A stretch of DNA of 64,000 bases from Streptomyces sp. CB02261 (GCF_001905665.1 NZ_LIVX01000002.1:1-64000), one strand, 5' to 3'; counted from the stretch's first letter, positions 45,650-56,078 are shown. Program-made: numbers and translations. Notes: generated by a model from the letters alone, not told the origin.

Positions 45650-47389
45650 ATGCGTCTCCCCCTCCCCCACCCCCGCAGCCTGGCCGGCCAGCTCTTCGCG
45701 ATGCAGGTCGTGCTCGTGGCCGTCGTCGTGGCGGGGTGCGCGGTCTTCGCGTACGTGACGGACCGGGCGCAGGCCGAGGAGACCGCGCGGCGCCAGGCCA
45801 CCGCGACCGCCGCGGCCGTCGCCGGCTCCCCGTCCGTGGTCGCGGCGGCCCGCTCCGCCGACCCGACGGCGGTGCTCCAGCCGTACGCCGAGTCCCTGCG
45901 CCGCCACGCGGGCGTCGCGTTCGTGGTGATCATGGCCCCCGACGGGACCCGCTGGACCCACCCCGAGCCCGTGCAGATCGGCCGGACGTACCTCGGTCAC
46001 ATCGAGGAGGCCGCGGCGGGCCGCACGTACTCCGAGACCCACCTGGGGGTGCTCGGCCCCTCCGTACGGACGGTCGCGCCCGTCTTCGACGACGGCAGGG
46101 TCGTCGCCCTGGTCAGCGCGGGCATCACGATCGACAAGATCAGCGAGCAGGTACGGGAGCAGGTCACCGCGCTGCTCGGCATGGCGGGCGCGGCGCTCGC
46201 GCTCGGCGGGGCCGGGACGTACGTGGTCAACGCGCGCCTCCGCCGCCACACGCACGGCATGAACGCGACCGAGCTGAGCCGGATGCACGACTACCACGAG
46301 GCCGCGCTGCACGCGGTCCGCGAGGGGCTCGTGATGCTGGACGGGCAGCGGAGGATCGCCCTCATCAACGACGGGGCGCGGGAGCTGCTGGGCCTCGACG
46401 AGGGGGTCGTCGGCCGGCCGGCGGCCGAGCTCGGGCTGCCCGCGCCGCTGACGGGCGCGCTGCTGTCCTCGGAGCCGCGCGTGGACGAGACGCATCTGAC
46501 GGCGGACCGGGTCCTCGTGGTCAACACCCGTCCGGTGGTGGGCGGGGAGCGGCGCGGCACGGTCGTCACGCTGCGGGACCGTACGGAACTCCAGTCGCTC
46601 TCGGGCGAGTTGGACTCCGAGCGGGGCTTCACGGAGGCGCTCCGCTCGCAGGCCCACGAGGCGGCGAACCGCCTGCACACGGTCGTGTCGCTCGTCGAAC
46701 TGGGGCGGGTGGCCGAGGCGGTGGAGTTCGCGACGGCGGAACTGGAGCTCGCCCAGGCGCTCACCGACCGGGTCGTGGACGCGGTCGGTGAGCCGGTCCT
46801 CGCGGCGCTGCTGCTCGGCAAGGCGGCGCAGGCCAACGAGCGGGGCGTGGAACTGGTCCTCACCGAGGACAGCCGCATCGACGACGGCCTCGTGCCGGCC
46901 GCGCTGCCGGCCCGGGACCTGGTGACGATCCTGGGCAACCTCATCGACAACGCGGTGGAGGCGGCCGGCGGCAGCCCGCAGGCGCGCGTGACCGTCACGG
47001 TCGCGGCCCGCGCGGGCGACGGCGAGCTGCTGCTCCGCGTCGACGACAGCGGCCCCGGGGTCCGCCCGGCCGACCGGGACGCGGTCCTGGGCCGCGGCTG
47101 GTCCACCCGCGGCCCCGGCCGCGGCATCGGCCTGGCCCTGGTCGGCCAGGCGGTCACCCGCGCCTCGGGCACCCTCACCGTCACGGACGCGGAGGCGGGC
47201 GGCGCACAGTTCACGGTCCGTCTCCCCCTGCCGACACGATCACAGGAGCCGGGGGCGGGTACGGGCGCGGACGCGACCCCGGACACCGGGCCGAACGCCG
47301 GCGCGGTGGACGCGGACGCCGGAGACGAGGCCACGGCCCCGGGCGGTGGGGCCTCCGGGGCCGTGGCCGGGGCGGGGGTGGCCGGGTGA
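45650..47389 (+). CDS. CitA/DcuS-type sensor histidine kinase
   Basis: A 579-residue kinase. A first membrane helix (about 13-38), an extracytoplasmic PAS-like domain (about 40-170) and a second helix (about 180-205) precede a cytosolic PAS domain. The phosphoacceptor is H336 (QAHEAANRLHTVVSLVELG), in the form found in citrate/C4-dicarboxylate sensors. The HATPase has NLIDNAVEAA and GRGIGLALV. A disordered Gly/Ala tail of about 45 residues ends the protein. It should sense external dicarboxylate or citrate. The ATG lacks a ribosome site, so the transcript may be leaderless. It overlaps the regulator gene by GTGA. Confidence 0.93.
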   Translation: MRLPLPHPRSLAGQLFAMQVVLVAVVVAGCAVFAYVTDRAQAEETARRQATATAAAVAGSPSVVAAARSADPTAVLQPYAESLRRHAGVAFVVIMAPDGTRWTHPEPVQIGRTYLGHIEEAAAGRTYSETHLGVLGPSVRTVAPVFDDGRVVALVSAGITIDKISEQVREQVTALLGMAGAALALGGAGTYVVNARLRRHTHGMNATELSRMHDYHEAALHAVREGLVMLDGQRRIALINDGARELLGLDEGVVGRPAAELGLPAPLTGALLSSEPRVDETHLTADRVLVVNTRPVVGGERRGTVVTLRDRTELQSLSGELDSERGFTEALRSQAHEAANRLHTVVSLVELGRVAEAVEFATAELELAQALTDRVVDAVGEPVLAALLLGKAAQANERGVELVLTEDSRIDDGLVPAALPARDLVTILGNLIDNAVEAAGGSPQARVTVTVAARAGDGELLLRVDDSGPGVRPADRDAVLGRGWSTRGPGRGIGLALVGQAVTRASGTLTVTDAEAGGAQFTVRLPLPTRSQEPGAGTGADATPDTGPNAGAVDADAGDEATAPGGGASGAVAGAGVAG

Positions 47390-48081
47390 ACGCGACGCCG
47401 TTGCGGGTGCTCGTCGTCGAGGACGATCCCGTCGCCGCCGACGCCCACGCCCTGTACGCGGCGCGGGTCGAGGGCTTCACCGTCGTCGGGGTCGCCCACT
47501 CCCGGGCCGCCGCCGTGCGGGTCCTCGACCGGACGCCGGTCGACCTGATCCTGCTCGACCTGTACCTGCCCGACGGCCACGGCCTCCAGCTGCTGCGCGC
47601 GCTGCGTGCCGCGGGGCACTCCGCCGACGTGATCGCCGTGACCTCCGCCCGCGACCTCGCGATCGTCCGCGAGGGCGTGTCGCTGGGGGTCGTCCAGTAC
47701 GTCCTGAAGCCCTTCGCCTTCGCGACCCTCCGGGACCGCCTCGCCCGGTACGCCGAGTTCCGGGCGTCCGCCGGCGAGGCCTCGGGGCAGGACGAGGTGG
47801 ACCGGGCCCTGGCCACGCTCCGGGCGCCGCACCCCGCCACCCTCCCGAAGGGCCTGAGCGCACCCACCCTGGAGGCGGTCACCCGTACCCTCCGGTCCAC
47901 CCCGGCCGGGCTCACCGCCGCCGAGGCGGGCACGGCGGTCGGGATCTCCCGGATCACCGCCCGCCGCTACCTCGAACACCTGGTGACCGAGGGCAGGGCC
48001 GTACGCGCCCCGCAGTACGGACAGATCGGGCGGCCGGAGCTCCAGTACCGCTGGCTCGACGGCCCGGCCCGCGGTCACTGA
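47386..48081 (+). CDS. CitB/DcuR-type response regulator
   Basis: A 231-residue regulator with a receiver domain (acidic pair D13/D14, phosphoacceptor D58 in LILLDLYLPDG, K in YVLKPF). Its C-terminal DNA-binding domain (about 160-225) has ITARRYLEHLVTEGRA, typical of the CitB family rather than LuxR or OmpR. The GTG start overlaps the kinase stop. With that kinase it should activate dctA in the presence of dicarboxylates. Confidence 0.94.
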   Translation: MNATPLRVLVVEDDPVAADAHALYAARVEGFTVVGVAHSRAAAVRVLDRTPVDLILLDLYLPDGHGLQLLRALRAAGHSADVIAVTSARDLAIVREGVSLGVVQYVLKPFAFATLRDRLARYAEFRASAGEASGQDEVDRALATLRAPHPATLPKGLSAPTLEAVTRTLRSTPAGLTAAEAGTAVGISRITARRYLEHLVTEGRAVRAPQYGQIGRPELQYRWLDGPARGH

Positions 48082-48196
48082 CCGTTCCCTTGATCATCGC
48101 ACTGGGTTACCGGCTGGTTCCCACGTTCCTACGACGTCGCACGTTGGGCGAACGAACCGTAGCCAGCCGTCACCCTCCGCACCTACCGTGTGCCGG

Positions 48197-48868
48197 GTGC
48201 ACCAACCCTCCCCACCCTTCAACGCCCTCGCGGCCCGCCGACTGCGCGAGGCCCTCGGCATGGCCCCCGGCCATGTCGCGTACGGCCTGCGCGCGCAGTA
48301 CGGCCTCTTCGTCGACCCCGACACCGTCGTCGCCTGGGAACGCGGCCGGGCCGCCCCCGACGACCAGGAGCTCACCGCCCTCGCCGGCGTCCTGTGGTGC
48401 TCCCCCTCCGAGCTGATCGCCGCCGCCACGACCCTGCGCGAACACCGGATGGCGCGCGGCCTCTCCGTCGAGGAGCTGGCCCGGCTCGTGGGCGTCGCCG
48501 CCCACGCGTACCAGCGGATGGAGGACGGGGGCCGCTGGCGCGGGACCGAACGCCAGACGGCCGCCCTCGCGGAGGTCCTCGGGCTCGGCCCGCGCGCCCT
48601 GATCACCGCGACCGGCGGCGACGAAGCCCTCGCCGAGCTGCTGCGCGACGCCGCCACGACCCGCTGGCAGGCGTACGTGAAGCCGGCGGTGAAGATGCTG
48701 CCGCTGCCGAAGCGGTCCGTGGAGTTCGCGCTGCAGCGGCTGCACACGGAGTACCACGCCCGGATGGTGGCGACGAGCAGCTGGGGCGCCTCGGGCGCGA
48801 CCGGCGACGAGGGGCGCGCGTATCTGGACGGGATCACCGGCCACTTCTGGGCGGCCGTGGGACAGTGA
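48197..48868 (+). CDS. XRE-type helix-turn-helix regulator with two repeats
   Basis: A 223-residue protein with two helix-turn-helix segments: RLREALGMAPGHVAYGLR...VVAWERGRAAP (about 10-55) and MARGLSVEELARLVGVAAHAYQRMEDG (about 85-115). There is no membrane segment; the C-terminal 70 residues are of unknown role. Two GTG starts are possible (48188 and 48197). The second is favoured because a TACCGT box (48184-48189) seven bases before it suggests a leaderless transcript. It sits between the dicarboxylate sensor pair and a phosphatase; its targets are unknown. Confidence 0.85.
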   Translation: MHQPSPPFNALAARRLREALGMAPGHVAYGLRAQYGLFVDPDTVVAWERGRAAPDDQELTALAGVLWCSPSELIAAATTLREHRMARGLSVEELARLVGVAAHAYQRMEDGGRWRGTERQTAALAEVLGLGPRALITATGGDEALAELLRDAATTRWQAYVKPAVKMLPLPKRSVEFALQRLHTEYHARMVATSSWGASGATGDEGRAYLDGITGHFWAAVGQ

Positions 48869-48886
48869 GGCGCCGGGCCGTAGATT
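48859..48886 (+). promoter_or_regulatory. leaderless promoter of the phosphatase gene
   Basis: A good -10 box TAGATT (48881-48886) ends exactly seven bases before the GTG at 48894, with a weak -35 GGGACA (48859-48864) 16 bp upstream. Transcription would start at or next to the GTG, overlapping the end of the previous gene. Confidence 0.6.
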
Positions 48887-48893
48887 GGCGCCC

Positions 48894-49643
48894 GTGAGAC
48901 GACACATTCCGTTCGAACGACTCCACAACTTCCGTGACCTGGGCGGCTATCGGACCGCCGACGGCGGGACCGTGCGGTGGGAGACCCTCTACCGCTCCGA
49001 CTCCCTCGCCAAGCTGGCGGACGCCGGCCCCGCCGATCTGGACCGCTTCCGCGCGCTGCGCGTGGCGACGGTGATCGACCTGCGCTACCCGTGGGAGATC
49101 GCCGCCAAGGGCCGCCTGCCGGAGACCGAGGGCGTCGCCTGGCACAACCTCTCCATCGAGCACCGCCCGTACGACCAGGCGGAGATCGACCCGGACCTCG
49201 ACCCGTGGCGCTACCTCGCCGACCGGTTCGCCGAGGTCGCCGAGGACGGCGCGGTGGAACTCCGTACGGCCCTGGAACTCATCGCCGCCGCCGACGGACC
49301 GCTCGTCTTCCACTGCGCGTCGGGGAAGGACCGTACGGGACTGCTCGCGGCCCTCGTGCTCGCGCTCGTCGGCGTCCCCGACGAGGAGATCCACGCGGAC
49401 TTCGCGCTCACCGAACTCGCCACCGAGCGGCTGATCGCCGACTGGCGGGCGTCGCACCCGGGCCGCGAACTGCGCTGGCCCGGCTACGGCCGGGCGCCCG
49501 CCGACGTCATCCGGCTGTTCCTCGCGGACCTGCGCGCGCGGTACGGGTCGGTGGACGCGTACGTCACCGGCCACGTCGGCCTGGACCCGGCCGCCGTGAC
49601 GGCGCTCAGGGCCCGGCTGGTGGAGACCGCGACCCCGACCTGA
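48894..49643 (+). CDS. tyrosine/serine protein phosphatase (Y_phosphatase3 family)
   Basis: A 249-residue cytosolic phosphatase. The signature loop is HCASGKDRTGL with nucleophile Cys141, matching the HCxxGKDRTG form of the PF13350 group (PtpB/IphP-like). The N-terminal NFRDLGGYRTADGG and the mid-protein VIDLRYPWEI are typical. Members act on phosphotyrosine proteins or phosphoinositides; the substrate here is open. The GTG at 48894 is set by the leaderless promoter; a TTG three codons earlier is unlikely. A terminator follows directly. Confidence 0.93.
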   Translation: MRRHIPFERLHNFRDLGGYRTADGGTVRWETLYRSDSLAKLADAGPADLDRFRALRVATVIDLRYPWEIAAKGRLPETEGVAWHNLSIEHRPYDQAEIDPDLDPWRYLADRFAEVAEDGAVELRTALELIAAADGPLVFHCASGKDRTGLLAALVLALVGVPDEEIHADFALTELATERLIADWRASHPGRELRWPGYGRAPADVIRLFLADLRARYGSVDAYVTGHVGLDPAAVTALRARLVETATPT

Positions 49644-49650
49644 TCCGTGG

Positions 49651-49669
49651 GACGCCCCCCAGGGGTGTC
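49651..49669 (+). terminator. terminator of the phosphatase gene
   Basis: An 8-bp stem GACGCCCC/GGGGTGTC (49651-49658, 49662-49669; one G-T pair) with a three-base loop, followed by TTGT. Confidence 0.65.
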
Positions 49670-49713
49670 TTGTCGATCGCGCCGCGACCCGGGCCCCTAT
49701 CGGCGGGACGCCC

Positions 49714-51009
49714 CTAGGGGGCGCGCTCGAAGGTGAACAGCTGGCCCGTGGCGTCCGGAGCGCAGGGCGCCTGGGCGAGCCGTGCCCAGGCGGCCGTGCG
49801 GTCGCCGACGACGGTGACGCAGCTGCCGGGCGTCGCGGAGCCCACCGGGACGATCCGGTGGCCACGCACGGGAGAGCCGTACGGCTCCAGGGCGAAGACC
49901 TCGACCCGGCTCGGGTCCCCGCACTCGGAGTCCTCGTACGCGGCGTCCGGTACGCGGCCGCCGGAGGGTATGCCGGAGCAGCCGGGTCCGAAGTCGGGGT
50001 GGTGCGAGACGATCCTCCACCGGCCGGCGGCCACCGCCGCGAGGGAGTAGCGCGGGAAGCCCGCCTCGGCGCACGGCAGCTGGTGGACCTGGCCGCTGCG
50101 GACGCCCCGCCGCTCCCCGAGGCAGAACTCCGTGCCGGCCACCCGGATCCGTACGTCCCCGGCACCGGGGGCGCTGGGTGTGGTCGGTGCGGCGGGGGTA
50201 CGGGGCGGCTGACCGGCGGGCCCGGTACCGCCGTCGCGGAGGACGGCGACGACGCTGACCCCGGCCAGGACGAGCCCGGCGACCGCCACCGCCGCGACGA
50301 GGGCCCGCCGTATCCGCGACGACATCCCGGGCCGCCCGCCCGGGGGCCCGGGGTCTCCCGGCCAGGAGGGCGGCGGGACGGGATCCTCGGACGGACCGGC
50401 GGACGGGCCCGGGAGATGGCGCGGCGGGGCCCCATCCTCCGGGGGATCCCCGGACGGGTCCCGAGGGCGGGGCCGCGGGGCGGAGTCCTCCACCGGATCC
50501 CCGGACGCCTCCGGGGTGTGGCGCGAAGGCACCGGATCCACGGACGCGTCCGTGGTGTGGCGCGACGGCCCAGGATCCGGGATGTGGCGCGACGGCCCAG
50601 GATCCACGGACGGGATGTGGCGCGACGGGGCCGGATCCTCCAGCGGCCCCCCGGCCCCGTCCGGGAGGCTGCCCTGCGGGCTCGCGGACGGGGCCGCCGG
50701 GGCGATCGCCGGGGCGTGCGGACCCCGGCGAGCGAGGTCCCTCCGTACCGTCCGCCAGTCCTCCAGCGCCGCCGGCGCGACCCCGCAGGCGCGGACGAAG
50801 CTGAGCAGCAGCTCCTCGCGGGGCAGGGTGGGGCGGGCCAGCATGTTGGCCACGGTGGACCGGGGCAGGACGTCCCCGTGTTCCTCGGCGCGTGCCGTGA
50901 GCTCGCGGTAGGTCAGGCCGGACCAGTCCTTGAGTGCCTGGAGACGCGCGAGGAACTCGGCGGGGGTCCCCGCCCCCCGCGGTTCTGGGGCGTGCTCCCC
51001 CGGTGTCAT
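49714..51009 (-). CDS. membrane-anchored XRE-type protein with Pro-rich repeats
   Basis: A 431-residue one-pass membrane protein. The N-terminal helix-turn-helix region (about 18-95) holds LTYRELTARAEEHGDVLPRSTVANML. Residues 100-228 form a Pro/Asp-rich linker with four PSRH repeats (128, 139, 148 and 161). A membrane helix spans about 234-256. The outer domain (about 285-431) has several Cys that may form disulfides. The layout suggests a DNA-binding protein tied to an extracytoplasmic sensor, a design widespread but little studied in Streptomyces. The ATG at 51009 has GGGAG at suitable distance. The linker is encoded by repetitive DNA and may vary in length between strains. It is convergent with the phosphatase gene. 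Confidence 0.85.
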   Translation of the reverse strand: MTPGEHAPEPRGAGTPAEFLARLQALKDWSGLTYRELTARAEEHGDVLPRSTVANMLARPTLPREELLLSFVRACGVAPAALEDWRTVRRDLARRGPHAPAIAPAAPSASPQGSLPDGAGGPLEDPAPSRHIPSVDPGPSRHIPDPGPSRHTTDASVDPVPSRHTPEASGDPVEDSAPRPRPRDPSGDPPEDGAPPRHLPGPSAGPSEDPVPPPSWPGDPGPPGGRPGMSSRIRRALVAAVAVAGLVLAGVSVVAVLRDGGTGPAGQPPRTPAAPTTPSAPGAGDVRIRVAGTEFCLGERRGVRSGQVHQLPCAEAGFPRYSLAAVAAGRWRIVSHHPDFGPGCSGIPSGGRVPDAAYEDSECGDPSRVEVFALEPYGSPVRGHRIVPVGSATPGSCVTVVGDRTAAWARLAQAPCAPDATGQLFTFERAP

Positions 51010-51132
51010 GCGCGCCGCTCCCTTCCGCCGGACAGGGATGGGACATGTCCGGGACAGGCCCCAAGCCTTGTTGATCTCGCGCCGCGGCTCAAGAGTGGAA
51101 CCCGGCATTTCCGGGGGTGATGCCGGGCACGG

Positions 51133-51178
51133 CCGAGTGGCCCCGACCGTCCACGGGGGGACGGTCGGGGCCACTCGG
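51133..51178. terminator. 20-bp-stem hairpin between pfkA and the XRE gene
   Basis: A perfect 20-bp stem, 51133-51152 and 51159-51178, with a six-base loop, lies between the pfkA stop (51403) and the start of the next minus-strand gene. It probably terminates pfkA transcripts that run through the repeat array. Confidence 0.85.
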
Positions 51179-51211
51179 TCGCGCCAGAGTCCTGACGGGA
51201 GCGTGCGCCCG

Positions 51212-51347
51212 GCGGGGACGGAGGTCCGGACGGGGGTCCCGGCGGGGACGGGGTCCCAGCGGGGACGGGGGCCCCTGCGGGGACGGGGTCCCAGCGGGGA
51301 CGGGGGCCCCGGCAGGGGACGTGCGCCCGGCGGGGACGGGGGTCCCG
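51212..51347. repeat. GC-rich minisatellite downstream of pfkA
   Basis: About six regular copies of a 17-18-bp unit (consensus GCGGGGACGGGGGYCCCN) at 51242, 51259, 51277, 51294, 51312 and 51330, with a diverged copy at 51212. It fills most of the 393-bp gap 51010-51402 together with the hairpin at 51133-51178; no gene is seen there. Confidence 0.9.
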
Positions 51348-51402
51348 GCGGGCGCGGGCCCACGGGGCGGGGTGCCCGGCGACGCGGTCCGTCGCGGGCG
51401 GG

Positions 51403-52428
<1,026 letters not shown>

Positions 52429-52606
52429 CGTGCTGTGTCTCCTGCTCGGTCGCGGTCCGTATGAGCCACCGCAATTCTCACACGCCGGGCATGAGGGGGG
52501 TGCTCGCCGCCGTTCCGCGCGTCCCGTCGCCGGGCCCCGTGGAGGCCTTTCGTCCCGGGGTTCCGGGCCCTTCGTCCGGCGGGCGACGTAACCATTGGCG
52601 GGGGTA

Positions 52607-52635
52607 TTGTCAAGGGGGTGATGCCGCCCTATCGG
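52607..52635 (+). promoter_or_regulatory. candidate pta-ackA promoter
   Basis: TTGTCA (52607-52612), a 17-base spacer and TATCGG (52630-52635) lie 88 bp before the pta GTG, in the 294-bp region divergent from pfkA. No regulator site is obvious there. Confidence 0.45.
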
Positions 52636-52722
52636 GGCTTTCTGAGGGCAGTGGATTGACAGGCAGGGGACCCGCCGGCGGCAGGGCCCCGAGTTCCGCA
52701 GGACTGGACAGGAGACCACGGC

Positions 52723-54816
52723 GTGACGCGCAGCGTGTACGTGACCGGGATCGACCGCGGAGACGGCCGCCAGGTCGTCGAGCTGGGAGTCATGGAGCTC
52801 CTCACCCGCCAGGTGGACCGCGTGGGGGTGTTCCGGCCGCTGGTGCACGACGGTCCCGACCGGCTCTTCGACCTGCTGCGCGCCCGCTACCGGCTCTCGC
52901 AGGACGCCTCGACGGTCTACGGCATGGACTACCACGAGGCCGCCGCGCTCCAGGCCGAGCGGGGCACCGACGAGCTGGTCTCGCGGCTCGTCGACCGCTT
53001 CCACGCCGTCGCCCGTGAGTACGAGGTCGTCCTCGTCCTCGGCACCGACTTCGCCGCCACCCAGCTCCCCGACGAGCTCTCGCTCAACGCCCGGCTCGCC
53101 AACGAGTTCGGCGCCTCCGTCATCCCGGTCGTCGGCGGCAAGGGCCAGCCGGCGGAGTCCGTACGGGCCGAGGCCCGCAACGCCTTCCGGGCGTACGACG
53201 GACTCGGCTGCGACGTCCTCGCCATGATCGTCAACCGGGTGGCGAGCGAGGACCGCGAGGCCATCGCCGAGCGGCTCACCGCCCGGGTGCCCGTGCCCTG
53301 TTACGTCCTGCCGGACGAGCCGGCGCTGGCCGCGCCCACCGTCTCCCAGATCTGCCACGCGCTCGGCGCCTCCGTCGTCCTCGGTGACGACGCGGGCCTC
53401 GCGCGGGACGCCCTCGACTTCGTCTTCGGCGGCGCGATGCTGCCGAACTTCCTCCACGCGCTGACCCCCGGCTGTCTGGTCGTCACCCCCGGCGACCGGG
53501 CCGACCTGGTCGTCGGCGCGCTCGCCGCGCACTCGGCCGGCACGCCGCCGATCGCCGGTGTGCTGCTCACCCTCGACGAGCGGCCCGGCGAGGAGGTCCT
53601 GACCCTGGCGGCCCGCCTCGCGCCGGGCACCCCCGTCCTCTCCGTGCCGGGCAACAGCTTCCCGACCGCCGCCGAACTCTTCGCCCTCGAAGGCAAGCTG
53701 AACGCCGCCACCCCCCGCAAGGCGGAGACGGCCCTCGGCCTGTTCGAGCGGCACGTGGACACGGCCGACCTCCTCAAGCGGGTCTCGGTCGCCCGCAGCG
53801 GCCGGGTGACCCCGATGATGTTCGAGCACGAGCTCATCGAGCAGGCGCGCGCCGACCGGCGCCGGGTGGTGCTCCCGGAGGGCACCGAGGAGCGGGTGCT
53901 GCGCGCCGCCGACGTCCTGCTGCGCCGTGACGTCTGCGACCTGACGCTGCTCGGTGACGTCGAGACCATCCGCAAGAAGGCCGCCGACCTGAGCGTGGAC
54001 CTGGCCGGCACCCAGCTGATCGACCCGCAGACCTCGGAGCTGCGGGACTCGTTCGCGGAGAAGTACGCGGCGCTCCGTGCCCACAAGGGCGTGTCCGTGG
54101 AGCTCGCGTACGACGTCGTCTCGGACGTCAACTACTTCGGCACCCTGATGGTGCAGGAGGGTCTGGCCGACGGCATGGTGTCGGGTTCCGTGCACTCGAC
54201 GGCCGCGACGATCCGTCCCGCCTTCGAGATCATCAAGACGAAGCCGGACGCCTCGATCGTCTCCTCGGTCTTCTTCATGTGCCTCGCCGACAAGGTCCTC
54301 GTGTACGGCGACTGCGCGGTCAACCCGGACCCCGACGCGGAGCAGCTCGCGGACATCGCGGTCCAGTCGGCGGCCACCGCCGCCCGCTTCGGCGTCGAGC
54401 CGCGGATCGCGATGCTGTCGTACTCCACCGGCACCTCGGGCTCCGGCGCGGACGTCGACAAGGTGCGGGAGGCGACGAAGCTGGTCCGGGACGCGCACCC
54501 GGAGCTGCGGATCGAGGGTCCGATCCAGTACGACGCGGCCGTGGAGCCCTCCGTGGCGGCGACGAAGCTGCCGGAGTCGGAGGTGGCGGGGCAGGCGACG
54601 GTGCTGATCTTCCCGGACCTCAACACCGGCAACAACACCTACAAGGCGGTGCAGCGTTCGGCCGGCGCCGTGGCCGTCGGCCCGGTGCTGCAGGGTCTGC
54701 GCAAGCCGGTGAACGACCTCTCGCGCGGCGCGCTCGTCAGCGACATCGTCAACACGGTCGCCATCACGGCGATCCAGTCCCAGGTCCCCGCCGAGGGTCA
54801 GGAGTTCCCCGCATGA
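52723..54816 (+). CDS. pta: phosphate acetyltransferase (long form)
   Basis: A 697-residue class II Pta: an N-terminal P-loop-like domain (about 1-200, VYVTGIDRGDGRQ replacing a classic Walker A), a DRTGG-type regulatory domain (about 215-330) and a C-terminal catalytic PTA_PTB domain (about 370-690, with LPEGTEERVLRAAD and SGSVHSTAATIRPAF). It converts acetyl-CoA and phosphate to acetyl phosphate. The GTG start has AGGAG ten bases upstream. The stop overlaps the ackA ATG (54813-54816), so the Pta-AckA pathway is made from one transcript. Confidence 0.96.
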   Translation: MTRSVYVTGIDRGDGRQVVELGVMELLTRQVDRVGVFRPLVHDGPDRLFDLLRARYRLSQDASTVYGMDYHEAAALQAERGTDELVSRLVDRFHAVAREYEVVLVLGTDFAATQLPDELSLNARLANEFGASVIPVVGGKGQPAESVRAEARNAFRAYDGLGCDVLAMIVNRVASEDREAIAERLTARVPVPCYVLPDEPALAAPTVSQICHALGASVVLGDDAGLARDALDFVFGGAMLPNFLHALTPGCLVVTPGDRADLVVGALAAHSAGTPPIAGVLLTLDERPGEEVLTLAARLAPGTPVLSVPGNSFPTAAELFALEGKLNAATPRKAETALGLFERHVDTADLLKRVSVARSGRVTPMMFEHELIEQARADRRRVVLPEGTEERVLRAADVLLRRDVCDLTLLGDVETIRKKAADLSVDLAGTQLIDPQTSELRDSFAEKYAALRAHKGVSVELAYDVVSDVNYFGTLMVQEGLADGMVSGSVHSTAATIRPAFEIIKTKPDASIVSSVFFMCLADKVLVYGDCAVNPDPDAEQLADIAVQSAATAARFGVEPRIAMLSYSTGTSGSGADVDKVREATKLVRDAHPELRIEGPIQYDAAVEPSVAATKLPESEVAGQATVLIFPDLNTGNNTYKAVQRSAGAVAVGPVLQGLRKPVNDLSRGALVSDIVNTVAITAIQSQVPAEGQEFPA

Positions 54817-56078
54817 CCGCCCCCACCCCCGTTCCCGCCGTCTCTCCGGCGTCCGCTCCCTCGCGGGTCCTGGTGTTGAACTCCGGTTCGTCGTCGGTGA
54901 AGTACCAGCTGCTCGACATGCGCGACGACAGCCGTCTCGCGCAGGGTCTCGTGGAGCGCATCGGCGAGGAGACCTCGCGGCTCGTGCACACCCCGCTCCA
55001 GGGCGGTGGGGGCGTGCGGCGCGAGACGAGCGGACCGATCCCCGACCACGCGGCCGCCCTGAAGGCGGTCGCCGCGGAGCTGGCGGCGGACGGACTCGGC
55101 CTGGACTCCCCCGAGCTGGCGGCGATCGGCCACCGGGTGGTGCACGGCGGGCTGCGGTTCACCGAGCCGACGGTGATCGACGACGAGGTGCTCGCGGAGA
55201 TCGAGCGGCTCGTGCCGGTGGCGCCGCTGCACAACCCGGCGAACCTCACGGGCATCAGGACGGCGACGGCGCTCCGGCCCGACCTGCCGCAGGTCGCGGT
55301 CTTCGACACGGCGTTCCACACCACGATGCCGGAGTCGGCGGCGCGGTACGCGATCGACGTGGAGACCGCCGACGCGTACCGGATCCGGCGGTACGGCTTC
55401 CACGGCACCTCGCACGCGTACGTCTCGCGCGAGACGGCGCGGCTGCTCGGCCGGGAGCCGGAGGAGGTGAACGTGATCGTGCTGCACCTGGGGAACGGCG
55501 CCTCCGCCTCGGCGGTGCGCGGCGGCCGATGCGTGGACACCTCGATGGGCCTGACGCCCCTGGAGGGCCTGGTCATGGGCACCCGTTCGGGCGACATCGA
55601 CCCGGCGGTCACCTTCCACCTGAAGCGGGTGGCGGGGATGTCGGAGGACGAGATCGACGTCCTGCTGAACAAGAGGTCCGGTCTGGTCGGGCTCTGCGGC
55701 GACAACGACATGCGGGAGATCCGGCGCCGGATCGACGAGGGCGACCCGCGGGCGGCGCTCGCCTTCGACATCTACGTCCACCGGCTGAAGAAGTACATCG
55801 GCGCGTACTACGCGGTGCTCGGCCGGGTGGACGCGGTGGCGTTCACGGCGGGGGTCGGCGAGAACGCGGCCCCGGTGCGGGAGGCTGCGATCGCGGGTCT
55901 GGAGGAGCTGGGTCTCGCCGTGGACACGGGCCTCAACTCCGTACGATCCGACGAGGCACGGCTGATCTCGCCGGAGTACGCGCGGGTGGCGGTGGCCGTG
56001 GTACCGACGGACGAGGAGCTGGAGATCGCACGCCAGAGTTACGCGCTCGTTCAGAGCGCGGCGAGCTCGAACGAGTGA
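54813..56078 (+). CDS. ackA: acetate kinase
   Basis: A 421-residue ASKHA-fold kinase that makes acetate and ATP from acetyl phosphate. Signatures are VLNSGSSSVKYQL near residue 24, GHRVVHGG, the catalytic-His segment FHGTSHAYVS and GVGENAAPVRE. The start overlaps the pta stop with CAGGAG upstream. A longer open frame reaches back to 54279 but lies inside pta. An extra N-terminal Pro/Ala stretch of about 18 residues precedes the usual family start. Confidence 0.97.
   Translation: MTAPTPVPAVSPASAPSRVLVLNSGSSSVKYQLLDMRDDSRLAQGLVERIGEETSRLVHTPLQGGGGVRRETSGPIPDHAAALKAVAAELAADGLGLDSPELAAIGHRVVHGGLRFTEPTVIDDEVLAEIERLVPVAPLHNPANLTGIRTATALRPDLPQVAVFDTAFHTTMPESAARYAIDVETADAYRIRRYGFHGTSHAYVSRETARLLGREPEEVNVIVLHLGNGASASAVRGGRCVDTSMGLTPLEGLVMGTRSGDIDPAVTFHLKRVAGMSEDEIDVLLNKRSGLVGLCGDNDMREIRRRIDEGDPRAALAFDIYVHRLKKYIGAYYAVLGRVDAVAFTAGVGENAAPVREAAIAGLEELGLAVDTGLNSVRSDEARLISPEYARVAVAVVPTDEELEIARQSYALVQSAASSNE

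Noticed and set aside
51212..51347. A CRISPR array
   Set aside because: The units are 17-18 bp, contiguous and without unique spacers, and no cas genes are present; it is a minisatellite.
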